From CBDAPU01 sp965198875 (lineage in GTDB: Bacteria; Pseudomonadota; Gammaproteobacteria; Eutrophobiales; Eutrophobiaceae): 64,000 nucleotides of DNA. Made by a program: the position numbers and the translations under genes. The notes beneath the pieces were generated by a model, which was not told where the DNA came from, made no database searches, and saw only the letters and a program-made list of their open reading frames with translations. This document shows positions 51,511 through 60,446 of this stretch, piece after piece. The number at the start of each line of letters is the position of its first letter. Positions within the stretch are counted from its first letter, which is position 1. The stretch covers positions 1,302,001 through 1,366,000 of the forward strand of contig CBDAPU010000001.1 of the NCBI GenBank assembly GCA_965198875.1. The letters are read 5' to 3'.

Positions 51511-53106
51511 ATGATGCAGAGATATAATAACAACACCGCTATCGCCTTGGCCTGCCTGCTCTGTGCGAGCTGTGCCGAGATGACCCCTGAGCGGCCCGCA
51601 CCCTCAGCAGGTCATCTCATTGTTGAAGATCCGGCGCCGGTTCCGAGCGAGGATATCCCCGGGATCGTCGAGCACATCCCCTTTGTCCCTGAGCCGGCGC
51701 CGCCGAGGCAGGTAGAGAAATACACCGTGGTAGTGAATGAGGTGCCCCTAAAAGAGCTCCTGTTCGCCCTCGCCCGGGATGCCGAGGTGAATGTGGATAT
51801 CGCCCCCGAGATCAGTGGTATGGTCACGCTCAACGCCGTAGAGCAGACCTTGGCGCAACTGCTGGAGCGGATCACGGCTCAGTTTGATCTGCGCTACGTG
51901 ATCGAGGGGAACACTGTCACCATCACCCCGGATGAGCCTTATTTTCGCACCTATCAGGTGGACTACCTGAGCATGAATCGGGAGACGGTGAACAGCGTCT
52001 CCATCGGCACCCAGATTGCCAGCACCGGCAGCGATGTTGAAGGCGGTGGGGGCGGGGGCGCCAATAATTCAACCACAACCATAGGCAGCCGTCTCGCCAA
52101 TGACTTCTGGGGCAATCTGGTATTGAATATCGCCGCCTTAACGGGGCGGGAGGTGGATCCCAACACGGGCGAGGCGTTATACATCAGCGAGGCGGTGATC
52201 CCCCATCCGGAGTCCGGTGTGTTAACGGTAAAAGCCACCGCCAGGCAGCATAAGCTGATCTCGGCCCTGATCGAGCGCACCATCCACAGCGCTAACCGCC
52301 AGGTGATGATCCAGGCAACCATTGTGGAGGTCAATTTGACCGATCAATACCAGGCCGGTATTGACTGGCAATACCTGAACCGGGTCGGCGGCGCGGGATT
52401 TAACATCACCGCCAATACCCTCTCCGGCGCCCCCATCAATACCACGTCCCTTTTCACCTTTAGCTATGATGATCCCAACACCGACCGCGACAGGATAACG
52501 GCGACGCTGCGTCTGCTGGAAGAGTTTGGCGATGTGGATGTGCTCTCCAGCCCGCAGATCATGGCCATGAACAATCAATCGGCGGTGTTAAAAGTCGTGG
52601 ATAATGTCGTCTATTTTGAGATAGAACAGGAAACCAATACCAATCAGAATACGACCAACACGACCGTTGAGACGACCATAAAAACCGTACCGGTGGGTAT
52701 CGTCATGACGATCACCCCGCAGATCAATAACAATGATTCCGTAATCCTGAACGTCAGGCCGACCATATCCCGGATCAACCGCTTTGTGAACGATCCCAAC
52801 CCGACGCTGACCATCAGCAGCCTGGTGCCCGAGATCCAGGTCAGGGAAATGGAGTCCATCATCCGCCTGAGCAATGGCCAGATCGCAGTGATGGGCGGGT
52901 TAATGCAGGACAACAACAGCATCGCCGACAACGCCATCCCGGGTTTATCGAAGCTGCCGGGTCTGGGGGATCTGTTCACGACACGAACACGGGAATATCA
53001 AAAAACCGAGTTGGTGATTTTTCTTCGCCCGGTGGTGATCCGAAACCCGGGTCTGGATGGGGATTTTAGTCCCTATAAACAGTACCTGTTGCGAGATAAA
53101 AGTTAG
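51511..53106 (+). CDS. mshL: MSHA pilus secretin MshL
   Basis: The outer-membrane secretin of the pilus, about 531 residues. It starts with a lipoprotein signal (IALACLLCASC, lipobox LCASC), then an STN/N0-like domain (VPLKELLFALARDAEVNVDI) and secretin N repeats, and ends with the secretin barrel (LSSPQIMAMNNQSAVLK; GIVMTITPQINNNDSVILNVRPTISR is split by its pore signature; IRLSNGQIAVMGGLMQD). A glycine/asparagine-rich loop sits near residue 175. The open frame reaches 51496 (TTG); two ATGs at 51511 and 51514 are better starts. Confidence 0.93.
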   Translation: MMQRYNNNTAIALACLLCASCAEMTPERPAPSAGHLIVEDPAPVPSEDIPGIVEHIPFVPEPAPPRQVEKYTVVVNEVPLKELLFALARDAEVNVDIAPEISGMVTLNAVEQTLAQLLERITAQFDLRYVIEGNTVTITPDEPYFRTYQVDYLSMNRETVNSVSIGTQIASTGSDVEGGGGGGANNSTTTIGSRLANDFWGNLVLNIAALTGREVDPNTGEALYISEAVIPHPESGVLTVKATARQHKLISALIERTIHSANRQVMIQATIVEVNLTDQYQAGIDWQYLNRVGGAGFNITANTLSGAPINTTSLFTFSYDDPNTDRDRITATLRLLEEFGDVDVLSSPQIMAMNNQSAVLKVVDNVVYFEIEQETNTNQNTTNTTVETTIKTVPVGIVMTITPQINNNDSVILNVRPTISRINRFVNDPNPTLTISSLVPEIQVREMESIIRLSNGQIAVMGGLMQDNNSIADNAIPGLSKLPGLGDLFTTRTREYQKTELVIFLRPVVIRNPGLDGDFSPYKQYLLRDKS

Positions 53107-53142
53107 ACGTGCGTTGATGAGATGCGCTGGTGAGGTGGTGAA

Positions 53143-53958
53143 GTGAGTCTGTTGATGGAGGCCCTGAAAAAGGCGGAGCAGGAAAAAAAAGAAGCGGCAC
53201 AACGCCTGCGTGCATCAGAGGCGCGGTTAGAGGCCCGCGCCGATAAAGCAGTTATCGCCGCTGCCGAGGGATCAGCCACCGAGGGTGAAGGCGCAGAGGT
53301 GGTCGGCCCCCGCTCTGAACCCCCCCCCCAATCACTGAAGCTCGAGCCCATTGATCAACAGCAAACCAGCCCCGATGCGGCGGCCCTCGATGATAAGACA
53401 CAAGCAAAACGATCAGAGCAGGGCGGTGCAACACCGGCCCCGGTTGAGCCGATCTCCAAAGCGCACACCGATCTCTCAGCCGATGATACCTTCCATGGCG
53501 TTGCCCTGGGTACGTCCCCGTCTGTAGGGGACAACCCGGAATTGCTTGAAGCAACCTTGCAGGGGGAGAAATATGCCGGTGAAGATGAGCGCATCTCCAT
53601 AGATGATACCTCCCCCGGTGTGCCCATCGCGCAGATGGAGTATGACGGGGGCAAGGATCCCTTAACCCCTGTTGCCGCACAAACCGTCTTCACCGCCTCC
53701 GGCAGGGGCGCGCTGACATCCTGGTTTCATTGGCCCCTGTATGCCGCTCTGGGGCTGCTCATTGTGATCGCCATAGCGGTGCTCATTAACCTGTTAGTGA
53801 CGCCGGTCACGAGGGAGTTACCCTCTCCCCGGGTCGCCAGAGGCATTGAACAGACCCCTGTGCCAGTGATGGGGCTCGCTACCCCCCCCCCCCCCGACAA
53901 CAACATCGGCCCAGGATGTAACCCCCGTGCAGGCGCCATCAACGGATCTGAACGATGA
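53143..53958 (+). CDS. mshN: MshN, N-terminal fragment (frameshifted)
   Basis: The first part of a split MshN-like gene, 271 residues before a premature stop. It begins with the family start MSLLMEALKKAEQEKKEAA and has a long acidic low-complexity region and a membrane helix (YAALGLLIVIAIAVLINLLV, residues ~205-224). After a proline run coded by 14 C (53882-53895), the frame goes off and stops at 53958. Removing one C would join it to the next frame through PPPPTTTSAQDVTPVQAP. A second C run (10 C, 53320-53329) lies in frame earlier. Confidence 0.82.
   Translation: MSLLMEALKKAEQEKKEAAQRLRASEARLEARADKAVIAAAEGSATEGEGAEVVGPRSEPPPQSLKLEPIDQQQTSPDAAALDDKTQAKRSEQGGATPAPVEPISKAHTDLSADDTFHGVALGTSPSVGDNPELLEATLQGEKYAGEDERISIDDTSPGVPIAQMEYDGGKDPLTPVAAQTVFTASGRGALTSWFHWPLYAALGLLIVIAIAVLINLLVTPVTRELPSPRVARGIEQTPVPVMGLATPPPPDNNIGPGCNPRAGAINGSER
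53882..53895. repeat. C14 homopolymer at the mshN frameshift
   Basis: Fourteen C coding prolines. Thirteen or sixteen C would restore one continuous 53143-54787 frame; fourteen does not. It is either a slippage switch or a sequencing/assembly error. Confidence 0.92.
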
Positions 53959-54787
53959 GTGGAAACAAGCCGCCGCCAGTTGGCCTTCGGCAGATGCTGA
54001 GGCAGCTATAGCGGCGCAGGCAGATGCGGACAACATCATGGACGAGGCCGGTGTTGTTGCCGACATAGAACCCTCGCAGCAGGGTCAAAGGCCGGATGGA
54101 GAGGGGTTCGCCAAAGATAACGCCGAGGGCGAAGCGAGGCCCGGAGCACTGGCGCGCATTGACGTTCAAGCCGATGCGCTCAGGATTGGCCGCACAAAAG
54201 GCACGGAGGAGCACAGCCAGGTGATCAATGAGGCCTGGCGCGCCTGGCGCGCCGGTGATATGGCCAGGGCAAAATCGAAATACGCCGAGGCCCTTAAAGC
54301 CTACCCGGACAACCGTGACGCCATGCTGGGTCTGGCGGCCGTGGCGATGAATGAAGGTGATATGGGATCGGCATCGGCCATGTATTCCTATTTATCCGAG
54401 CTTTATCCGCAGGACCCGCTTCCCCGGGTGGCGTTGATGGGCCTGCAACCGGAGCAACAATCCATCGAAGATGAAACCACGATCAGAGAGATGTTATTTG
54501 AGCAGCCGGAAAACCCGTTTCTGTATTTTACCCTCGGCAAGCTCTACGCATCCCAATCCCGTTGGCCTGAGGCGCAACAGGCTTTTTTTAACGCCTGTCG
54601 GTTTGATCAGGCGAATCCGGGTTATGCGCTGAACCTGGCGATCAGCCTGGATCACATGGGGCAGAGAAAAGCGGCGCTGCACTATTATGACGTTGCCGTG
54701 AGTCTGGCGGGCAGGGGCGATGGCAGCTTTGATCCGGCGGCCATTACAAGGCGCATTCGCACACTGTCCAGCCAGGTTAGGCCATGA
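53927..54787 (+). CDS. mshN: MshN, C-terminal TPR fragment (frameshifted)
   Basis: The second part of the split gene, 286 residues from a GTG at 53927, in the +1 frame relative to the first part. It contains TPR repeats (INEAWRAWRAGDMARAKSKY; FLYFTLGKLYASQSRWPEAQ; YALNLAISLDHMGQRKAALH) that would lie in the periplasm once joined to the membrane helix upstream. On its own it lacks the anchor. Its end overlaps mshE by four bases (ATGA). Confidence 0.82.
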   Translation: MQAPSTDLNDEWKQAAASWPSADAEAAIAAQADADNIMDEAGVVADIEPSQQGQRPDGEGFAKDNAEGEARPGALARIDVQADALRIGRTKGTEEHSQVINEAWRAWRAGDMARAKSKYAEALKAYPDNRDAMLGLAAVAMNEGDMGSASAMYSYLSELYPQDPLPRVALMGLQPEQQSIEDETTIREMLFEQPENPFLYFTLGKLYASQSRWPEAQQAFFNACRFDQANPGYALNLAISLDHMGQRKAALHYYDVAVSLAGRGDGSFDPAAITRRIRTLSSQVRP

Positions 54788-56523
54788 CTCATACGGATCC
54801 CGAGGACAAACAGACGCGCCTCGGCGAGGTTCTCCTGGAAGCGGGGGTGATAACGGCGGATCAAATCGACATCGCCCTGCTGGAGCAAAAGAGAAGCGGC
54901 AAGCGCCTGGGCAACATCCTGGTGCATTTGGGTTTTGCGACCGAGGCGATAATACGGGATGTGATCGGCGGCGTCATCGGCCAGGAGAGCGTTGATCTTG
55001 AAAGGGCGATAGCGGACGGGGAAGCGGTGGCCATGATCCCCAAGGACATGGCCCGGCGCTTGAACGTCATACCCGTGAACTACGATGCTGACTTTGGACT
55101 GCTCACGGTGGCCATGGCCGATACGTTTAATGTTGTCGCCCTGGATCAATTAAACGCCCATCTTGGCGGCCCGAGGGGCCCCAGCGGCAAGGTCGGGATC
55201 ATACCCATGCTGGCGGGCGAGGCGGAGATCGGTAAGGCGATCGATCAGTTCTATGGTTTTGAGCTCTCCGTGGACGGCATTCTGGAGGAGATTGAAACCG
55301 GCGAGATTGACTATCAAAGCCTGGATGTTGAAAGCGCCGAATACAGCCAGCCGGTCGTGCGCCTGGTGAATGCGTTATTATCGGACGCCGTGAAGCGCGG
55401 CGCCTCTGATGTGCATTTCGAACCGGAAGAGGGGTTTTTGCGTTTTCGCTACCGCATAGACGGCGTGCTAAGGCAGATCCGCAGTTTGCATAAAAACTAC
55501 TGGTCTGCGATTGCCGTGCGCCTGAAGGTGATGGCGGCGCTGGATATTGCCGAAACACGGGCGCCCCAGGATGGACGCGTCACATTAACCCTGTCAGGAC
55601 GACAGGTTGATTTTCGTGTATCGACATTGCCCACGGTGCATGGCGAGAATATCGTCCTCAGGGTGCTGGACAGACAGAAGGGCATTGTGCCCCTGGAGGC
55701 GTTGGGGTTGATGGATGATGCACTGAGTGCGTTGCGGTTAATGGTGGGTCGGCCTGAGGGGATCATCCTGGTGACCGGCCCCACCGGTAGCGGCAAAACC
55801 ACGACCTTGTATTCGATTTTGAATTACCTGAATAATGAGTCCGTGAACATCATGACCCTGGAAGATCCGGTCGAATACCCCACAAGCCTGATCAGGCAAA
55901 CCTCGGTTCAGGAGACCTCGCGACTGGATTTCGCCAGCGGTATACGTTCCATCCTGCGCCAGGACCCGGACATCATCCTGGTCGGTGAGATCCGCGATGA
56001 GGATACCGCCAGCATGGCCCTGCGCGCCGCCATGACCGGCCACCAGGTATTTTCCACCCTGCACACCAACTCCGCCATCGGCGCTATCCCAAGACTGCTG
56101 GACATCGGTATCAAGCCGGACATTCTGGCCGGTAATATCATTGGTGTTGTCGCCCAAAGGCTGGTTAGGAAACTCTGTGGGCGCTGTAGAGAAGCCTTTG
56201 AGGTGGGTGAGCTGGAGCGCAATTTACTGGGGCCGGCGGCAGTCGATAAACAGCAGATCATATACCGCCCCCGGGGTTGTGGCGCCTGTGATCAGCAAGG
56301 GTATAGCGGGCGCATGGCGTTGATGGAGATCTTGAGTTTTGATGCGGATATAGATGAGCTGATCGCCCACAGGGGGAGCGCACGGGAGCTCGCCCGCATG
56401 GTGTTGTCAAAGGGTTTCAGACCGCTTGCCGATGCCGGTGTTCAGCGGGTGCTCGATGGTTCAACCAGTCTTGAGGAGGTATCCCGAGTGGTGGACCTCA
56501 GCAGCAGGGTAAAACAGAAATAG
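54784..56523 (+). CDS. mshE: Pilus extension ATPase MshE with MshEN c-di-GMP domain
   Basis: The GspE-type motor ATPase that assembles the pilus, 579 residues. The N-terminal region has two copies of the MshEN c-di-GMP motif (RLGEVLLEAGVITADQI, residues ~9-32, and RLGNILVHLGFATEAII, ~41-64). The C-terminal ATPase has Walker A GPTGSGKTTTLYSIL, the Asp box LRQDPDIILVGEIRDEDTA, and a tetracysteine zinc motif (CGRCREAF; CGACDQQG). Pilus activity is therefore probably controlled by c-di-GMP. It overlaps mshN and precedes mshG. Confidence 0.94.
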   Translation: MTHTDPEDKQTRLGEVLLEAGVITADQIDIALLEQKRSGKRLGNILVHLGFATEAIIRDVIGGVIGQESVDLERAIADGEAVAMIPKDMARRLNVIPVNYDADFGLLTVAMADTFNVVALDQLNAHLGGPRGPSGKVGIIPMLAGEAEIGKAIDQFYGFELSVDGILEEIETGEIDYQSLDVESAEYSQPVVRLVNALLSDAVKRGASDVHFEPEEGFLRFRYRIDGVLRQIRSLHKNYWSAIAVRLKVMAALDIAETRAPQDGRVTLTLSGRQVDFRVSTLPTVHGENIVLRVLDRQKGIVPLEALGLMDDALSALRLMVGRPEGIILVTGPTGSGKTTTLYSILNYLNNESVNIMTLEDPVEYPTSLIRQTSVQETSRLDFASGIRSILRQDPDIILVGEIRDEDTASMALRAAMTGHQVFSTLHTNSAIGAIPRLLDIGIKPDILAGNIIGVVAQRLVRKLCGRCREAFEVGELERNLLGPAAVDKQQIIYRPRGCGACDQQGYSGRMALMEILSFDADIDELIAHRGSARELARMVLSKGFRPLADAGVQRVLDGSTSLEEVSRVVDLSSRVKQK

Positions 56524-56527
56524 CGCC

Positions 56528-57733
56528 GTGGACTTCTACCAGTACAAGGCGGTAGATGGGCGTGGGCGCATAAAGACTGGCCGCATCGATGCATCCAATG
56601 TGGCGGATCTGGAGTCGCGTCTGCAAAGAGCGGGTCTTGATCTGGTGAACTACAAGGAGGTGAGAGCCGTCGGCAGGCGGGTAAGCGGCCGCGGTGTTTC
56701 CCGTCGCGATTTGATCTTATTTTGTTTTCATCTGCAACAGACGGTGCAGGCGGGCGTGCCGGTCCTCGAGAGTTTGCAGGATCTAAGAGACAGCACGGAG
56801 AACCTGAGATTACGGGACGTGATCGCCGCCATGCTGGAGGCCATTGATGGTGGAAGAACCTTATCTTCGGCCATGACGGATTTCCCCCATGTGTTCTCCC
56901 GCGTATTCGTCAGTTTGATCCGTGCGGGGGAGCAGACCGGTGAGCTGAGTGTTGTTTTAGAGCGGCTGGGCGAGAACCTGAAATGGCAGGATGAGCAGAC
57001 GTCCATGACCAGGAGGTTGCTCATGTATCCGTTGTTTGTCGCCACCGTGGTGGCCGGCGTGTTGTTTTTTTTGATGACCTACCTGGTGCCGGAGCTGCTG
57101 TTTTTTGTGAAGACCATGGGCTCGGAGCTGCCCGCACACACGATTTTCCTGATCGCCGTGTCGAATATCTTCGTTGATTACTGGTATCTTATTCTTATGC
57201 TCCCTGTGCTCATGATTGCTGCGATCGCCATAGCCAATAATGTGAGCGCCAGTTTCAGGCTGGGTTATGATCGGCTGACGTTGAACATACCCGTAATCGG
57301 GCCGATTTTCCAAAAACTCATCTTAGCGCGCCTGTCCGGTTTCTTCGCCATGATGTACGCCTCGGGGATCACCATCATAGATTGTCTTCGTACCGCAGAG
57401 GAGATCGCAGGCAACAGGGCTATAGCAGGCGCCATACATCGTGTCGGTCAGTCGGTTGCCGATGGCAAGAGCCTCGGCGATAGCTTTCAGGCAACCGGCC
57501 TGTTCCCGCCACTGGTGATGCGAATGATACGGGTGGGCGAGTCCAGCGGCGCCCTTGAGAGCGCCCTTGAGAACATCGCCTATTTTTATACGCGAGATGT
57601 GCGCGAATCAATCGAGAGACTGCAAACAATGATAGAGCCCGCCATGACCCTGATCCTGGGGGCGATCATCGGCTGGGTCATGTTCTCCGTGTTAATGCCG
57701 GTTTATGATCTCATCGCTAACATCCGGGTTTAA
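56528..57733 (+). CDS. mshG: Pilus inner-membrane platform protein MshG
   Basis: The GspF/PilC-type platform protein of 401 residues that transmits MshE motion to pilin. It has two GspF domains (RDLILFCFHLQQTVQAGVP; RLSGFFAMMYASGITIIDCL) with three membrane helices (LFVATVVAGVLFFLMTYLV, YLILMLPVLMIAAIAIANN, LILGAIIGWVMFSVLMPVY). GTG start four bases after mshE. Its end overlaps the next frame by 29 bases. Confidence 0.92.
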   Translation: MDFYQYKAVDGRGRIKTGRIDASNVADLESRLQRAGLDLVNYKEVRAVGRRVSGRGVSRRDLILFCFHLQQTVQAGVPVLESLQDLRDSTENLRLRDVIAAMLEAIDGGRTLSSAMTDFPHVFSRVFVSLIRAGEQTGELSVVLERLGENLKWQDEQTSMTRRLLMYPLFVATVVAGVLFFLMTYLVPELLFFVKTMGSELPAHTIFLIAVSNIFVDYWYLILMLPVLMIAAIAIANNVSASFRLGYDRLTLNIPVIGPIFQKLILARLSGFFAMMYASGITIIDCLRTAEEIAGNRAIAGAIHRVGQSVADGKSLGDSFQATGLFPPLVMRMIRVGESSGALESALENIAYFYTRDVRESIERLQTMIEPAMTLILGAIIGWVMFSVLMPVYDLIANIRV

Positions 57734-59315
57734 TCTCGGCGGGCGCCGCGCCCTGTTCGTCAGCGCCGATAAGGCGGCGGTGTATCATTGGTTCAGGAAC
57801 GATCTCGGCAGTTCATACTTATTTGATCTGAGCCATGAAGGGCGGAGAAACTTCAGACGCTATCTGGCCGAGACGGCCAAATCGCCTTTCTATGTGCTGG
57901 TTGATGTTTTTGAGGAAGAATACAAGCCCGATACCATCCCCCATGTGGGCGCAGCCGACAGGGCGGCCATCATCAGGCGCCGGGTGAGCCGTCTGTTCGG
58001 CGACCCCCGCTATTATTTCTACCGCCTCACCGGCCGTGAGAAAAAAGGCCGCCGGGATGATCGGGTGTTGTTGGCGGCGATAACCGATGCGAAAGCCATT
58101 AAGCCCTGGATCGATATGCTGGTTGAGGCGAAGGCGCCGCTGGCCGGGATCTACTCTTTATCGCTACTGACGGAGTCCGTCCTCAAACACATTGAGAAAG
58201 AAACGCCTCGGCACAAGCTCATCGTCAGTTTGCAAAGCATCAGTGGATTGCGGCAGACGTTTTTTTATGATGGTGAGTTTCAGATCAGTCGGCTTGTGCG
58301 CTTGCCCCGTTACGGCACTGTCTCCTATGCGCCCTATATCAGAGATGAGATCGATAAAATTTATCGATACCTGAATAGTTTGCGTTTAATGCGCCGTGAT
58401 GAGCCTTTGCATGTCTACTTTATTTTCTTAAATGACGAGTTACTGGATATATTAAAAGCCGACTACTCTTCCGATGCGTTACGGCAATACCATTTTTGTG
58501 ATGTGAACGAGCTACTGGCCAATTCGGGATCGGCAAGAACATCATCGACCCCCTACAGCGATCTCTTCTTTATACACCATCTGCTGAGAAGCAAGCCTGA
58601 GAACATGTATGCCCTAAGCGATGAGCGGCGGTATTTTTCAATGCGGCGCTGGCGTTATTCCATGCTGGCGGCCGGTCTTTTGCTGTTAATCGCCGGGGTG
58701 ATAGGGAGTGGCGCTTATTTTGTGCAGGGCGTGAACTACCGGCAGCAGGGGCTCGCCGCACAGAAAAAGACCCAGTTCTACACGGCGAGATATGAGCTCG
58801 CCCGAGAGGGGTTGCCTGAGTTACCGGTCGCGGCGGCGGACTTAAAAGTGGCCGTGGACATCGTTACAACGCTTGAGAAGTACACATCTTCTCCGCTCGA
58901 TATGGTGCGGCTTCTAAGCGCCAGCCTTGAGCGCTTTCCAGTCATTCAGATAGCTAACATGGACTGGGCCGCCGGCGCCGATCCCAACTTAAACTCAAAC
59001 GCCGCCGATGCACAAACGAATGCTGCGGGCTCCACCGGTATTGACTATGGGGATCAGTCGGCGTATCAATACTATCAGATAGCGGTACTGGAGGGCCGTA
59101 TTCATCCGTTTGACGGGGACTACAGGCAGGCCATCAAGACAATCAATGAATTCGCCGAGGATATTCGTGTTCGGGACGGGGTATATGAGGTTCGCATTGT
59201 GACCTTGCCGCTGGATGTGAGCTCTAAGGCCAATTTGCAGGGCGACACACAGGTTGAAGATGACATAGCCGCCTTTACTTTCAGGGTCGTGTTGGGGATG
59301 GAACATGAAATATGA
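57705..59315 (+). CDS. mshI: MshI-like PilM/PilN-type assembly protein
   Basis: A 536-residue protein of the pilus alignment complex. The N-terminal ~300 residues look like the actin-like PilM/GspL domain (GRRALFVSADKAAVYHWF; HKLIVSLQSISGLRQTFF). A single helix follows at ~316-338 (MLAAGLLLLIAGVIGSGAYF), then a PilN-like periplasmic domain. So it would join cytoplasmic and periplasmic parts in one chain. It starts inside mshG and overlaps mshJ by 11 bases. Assignment as MshI rests on fold and operon position. Confidence 0.72.
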   Translation: MISSLTSGFNLGGRRALFVSADKAAVYHWFRNDLGSSYLFDLSHEGRRNFRRYLAETAKSPFYVLVDVFEEEYKPDTIPHVGAADRAAIIRRRVSRLFGDPRYYFYRLTGREKKGRRDDRVLLAAITDAKAIKPWIDMLVEAKAPLAGIYSLSLLTESVLKHIEKETPRHKLIVSLQSISGLRQTFFYDGEFQISRLVRLPRYGTVSYAPYIRDEIDKIYRYLNSLRLMRRDEPLHVYFIFLNDELLDILKADYSSDALRQYHFCDVNELLANSGSARTSSTPYSDLFFIHHLLRSKPENMYALSDERRYFSMRRWRYSMLAAGLLLLIAGVIGSGAYFVQGVNYRQQGLAAQKKTQFYTARYELAREGLPELPVAAADLKVAVDIVTTLEKYTSSPLDMVRLLSASLERFPVIQIANMDWAAGADPNLNSNAADAQTNAAGSTGIDYGDQSAYQYYQIAVLEGRIHPFDGDYRQAIKTINEFAEDIRVRDGVYEVRIVTLPLDVSSKANLQGDTQVEDDIAAFTFRVVLGMEHEI

Positions 59316-59925
59316 ACACATAGACTGGGCCTGCCTTCGTGGCGGGGTGCTGTTTTTTCTGGGCGCCACTGTGCTGGGCGGCTCCATCATGGCCCTGGGT
59401 TATTATTTTGAAAGGCGCATGGCGCAACAACACCAGTTAGCGCAGTCCCAATTTCAGGAGATCAGCGCCCGTTATCTGGCGGTCGATGAAGAGAAAGCGC
59501 TGATTAAAACCTATTTTTCACAATTTCTGCGGCTCAATGAGATCGGCGTGTTGGGTGAGGAGCAAAGGTTAAACTGGATTGAGGTGTTAGGAGACGCCGG
59601 TGATCAGGTGAAATTGCCCGCCCTCGGATATGAAATCACAGCGCAAAGACAACACACCCCGGGCTTTCCGATAACACTGGGGAGATACAGCCTGTTTGTC
59701 AGCAATATGAACCTGGACATGGCATTACTGCATGAGGGCGATTTGTTCCGCCTGTTAGGGGTATTAAATGCACGGGCCCATGGCCGCTACACGGTCTCAA
59801 GATGTCAGCTCACCCGAAACTTCGCCGAGGTGACGGATAATATGGACGCCGCCAACGTCAACGCCTTATGTGAGTTGCAGTGGTTTTCAGTGAAACTGGC
59901 CAGCGGTGAGGACGTGAAAGTATGA
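59305..59925 (+). CDS. mshJ: MshJ-like PilO/GspM-type protein
   Basis: A 206-residue bitopic protein. One N-terminal helix (GGVLFFLGATVLGGSIMALGYYF, starting near residue 13) is followed by a coiled-coil stretch and a ferredoxin-like periplasmic domain, the PilO/GspM layout. It overlaps both neighbours (11 bases with mshI, 4 with mshK). Named by position between the MshI- and MshK-like genes. Confidence 0.68.
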   Translation: MKYEHIDWACLRGGVLFFLGATVLGGSIMALGYYFERRMAQQHQLAQSQFQEISARYLAVDEEKALIKTYFSQFLRLNEIGVLGEEQRLNWIEVLGDAGDQVKLPALGYEITAQRQHTPGFPITLGRYSLFVSNMNLDMALLHEGDLFRLLGVLNARAHGRYTVSRCQLTRNFAEVTDNMDAANVNALCELQWFSVKLASGEDVKV

Positions 59926-60446
59926 GCCTCCTCGTGCGCCCGCACTGGCGGATAGTTGCCTTTGCGCTGGCGTGCGCTTTTTCAAGTAGCTTAAATGCAC
60001 AACAATTCGGACGATTCTTTACCACGGCGGAGGAGCGGGGGCGCCTGGAGGCGCTGAGGAGAACAACACCAAAGCCGGATGAGACAATGGCGGCGGACGC
60101 CATCCCGGTCGCCGAGCGGGAGATCCCTGCCCAGTCACCGCCTGCTATAGACAGGGTGAGGCTAAAAGGGGTAGTCTACCGGGCAGGCGGCCCCCATACC
60201 GCCTGGGTCAACAACAGCAATACCTACGAGGGAGGTTTGCCGATGGCTTATATGAAGGTAGCGAAGGGCGACATAGGGCCGGGTCATGTCACCGTTGAAT
60301 TGCCGACAACCCAGGACCCTGTGAAGCTGAAAGTGGGGCAGTCCTACGATCTGCAATCGGGGCTTTTGTTTGATGTGATGAATACACCGCCCGGGGATGG
60401 CGGCGCGGCGGGCGATGAAAATGCGCCGGCAGGGCCGGGGCGATGA
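59922..60446 (+). CDS. mshK: MshK-like periplasmic pilus protein
   Basis: A 174-residue exported protein: signal peptide (VAFALACAFSSSLNA, cut before QQ), a linker with many prolines, and a beta-rich HR-like domain (VRLKGVVYRAGGPHTAWVNN; VKLKVGQSYDLQSGLLFDV), as in PilP, GspC and MshK, which couple the inner-membrane complex to the secretin. It overlaps both neighbours by four bases. Weak sequence identity makes the name provisional. Confidence 0.65.
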   Translation: MSLLVRPHWRIVAFALACAFSSSLNAQQFGRFFTTAEERGRLEALRRTTPKPDETMAADAIPVAEREIPAQSPPAIDRVRLKGVVYRAGGPHTAWVNNSNTYEGGLPMAYMKVAKGDIGPGHVTVELPTTQDPVKLKVGQSYDLQSGLLFDVMNTPPGDGGAAGDENAPAGPGR

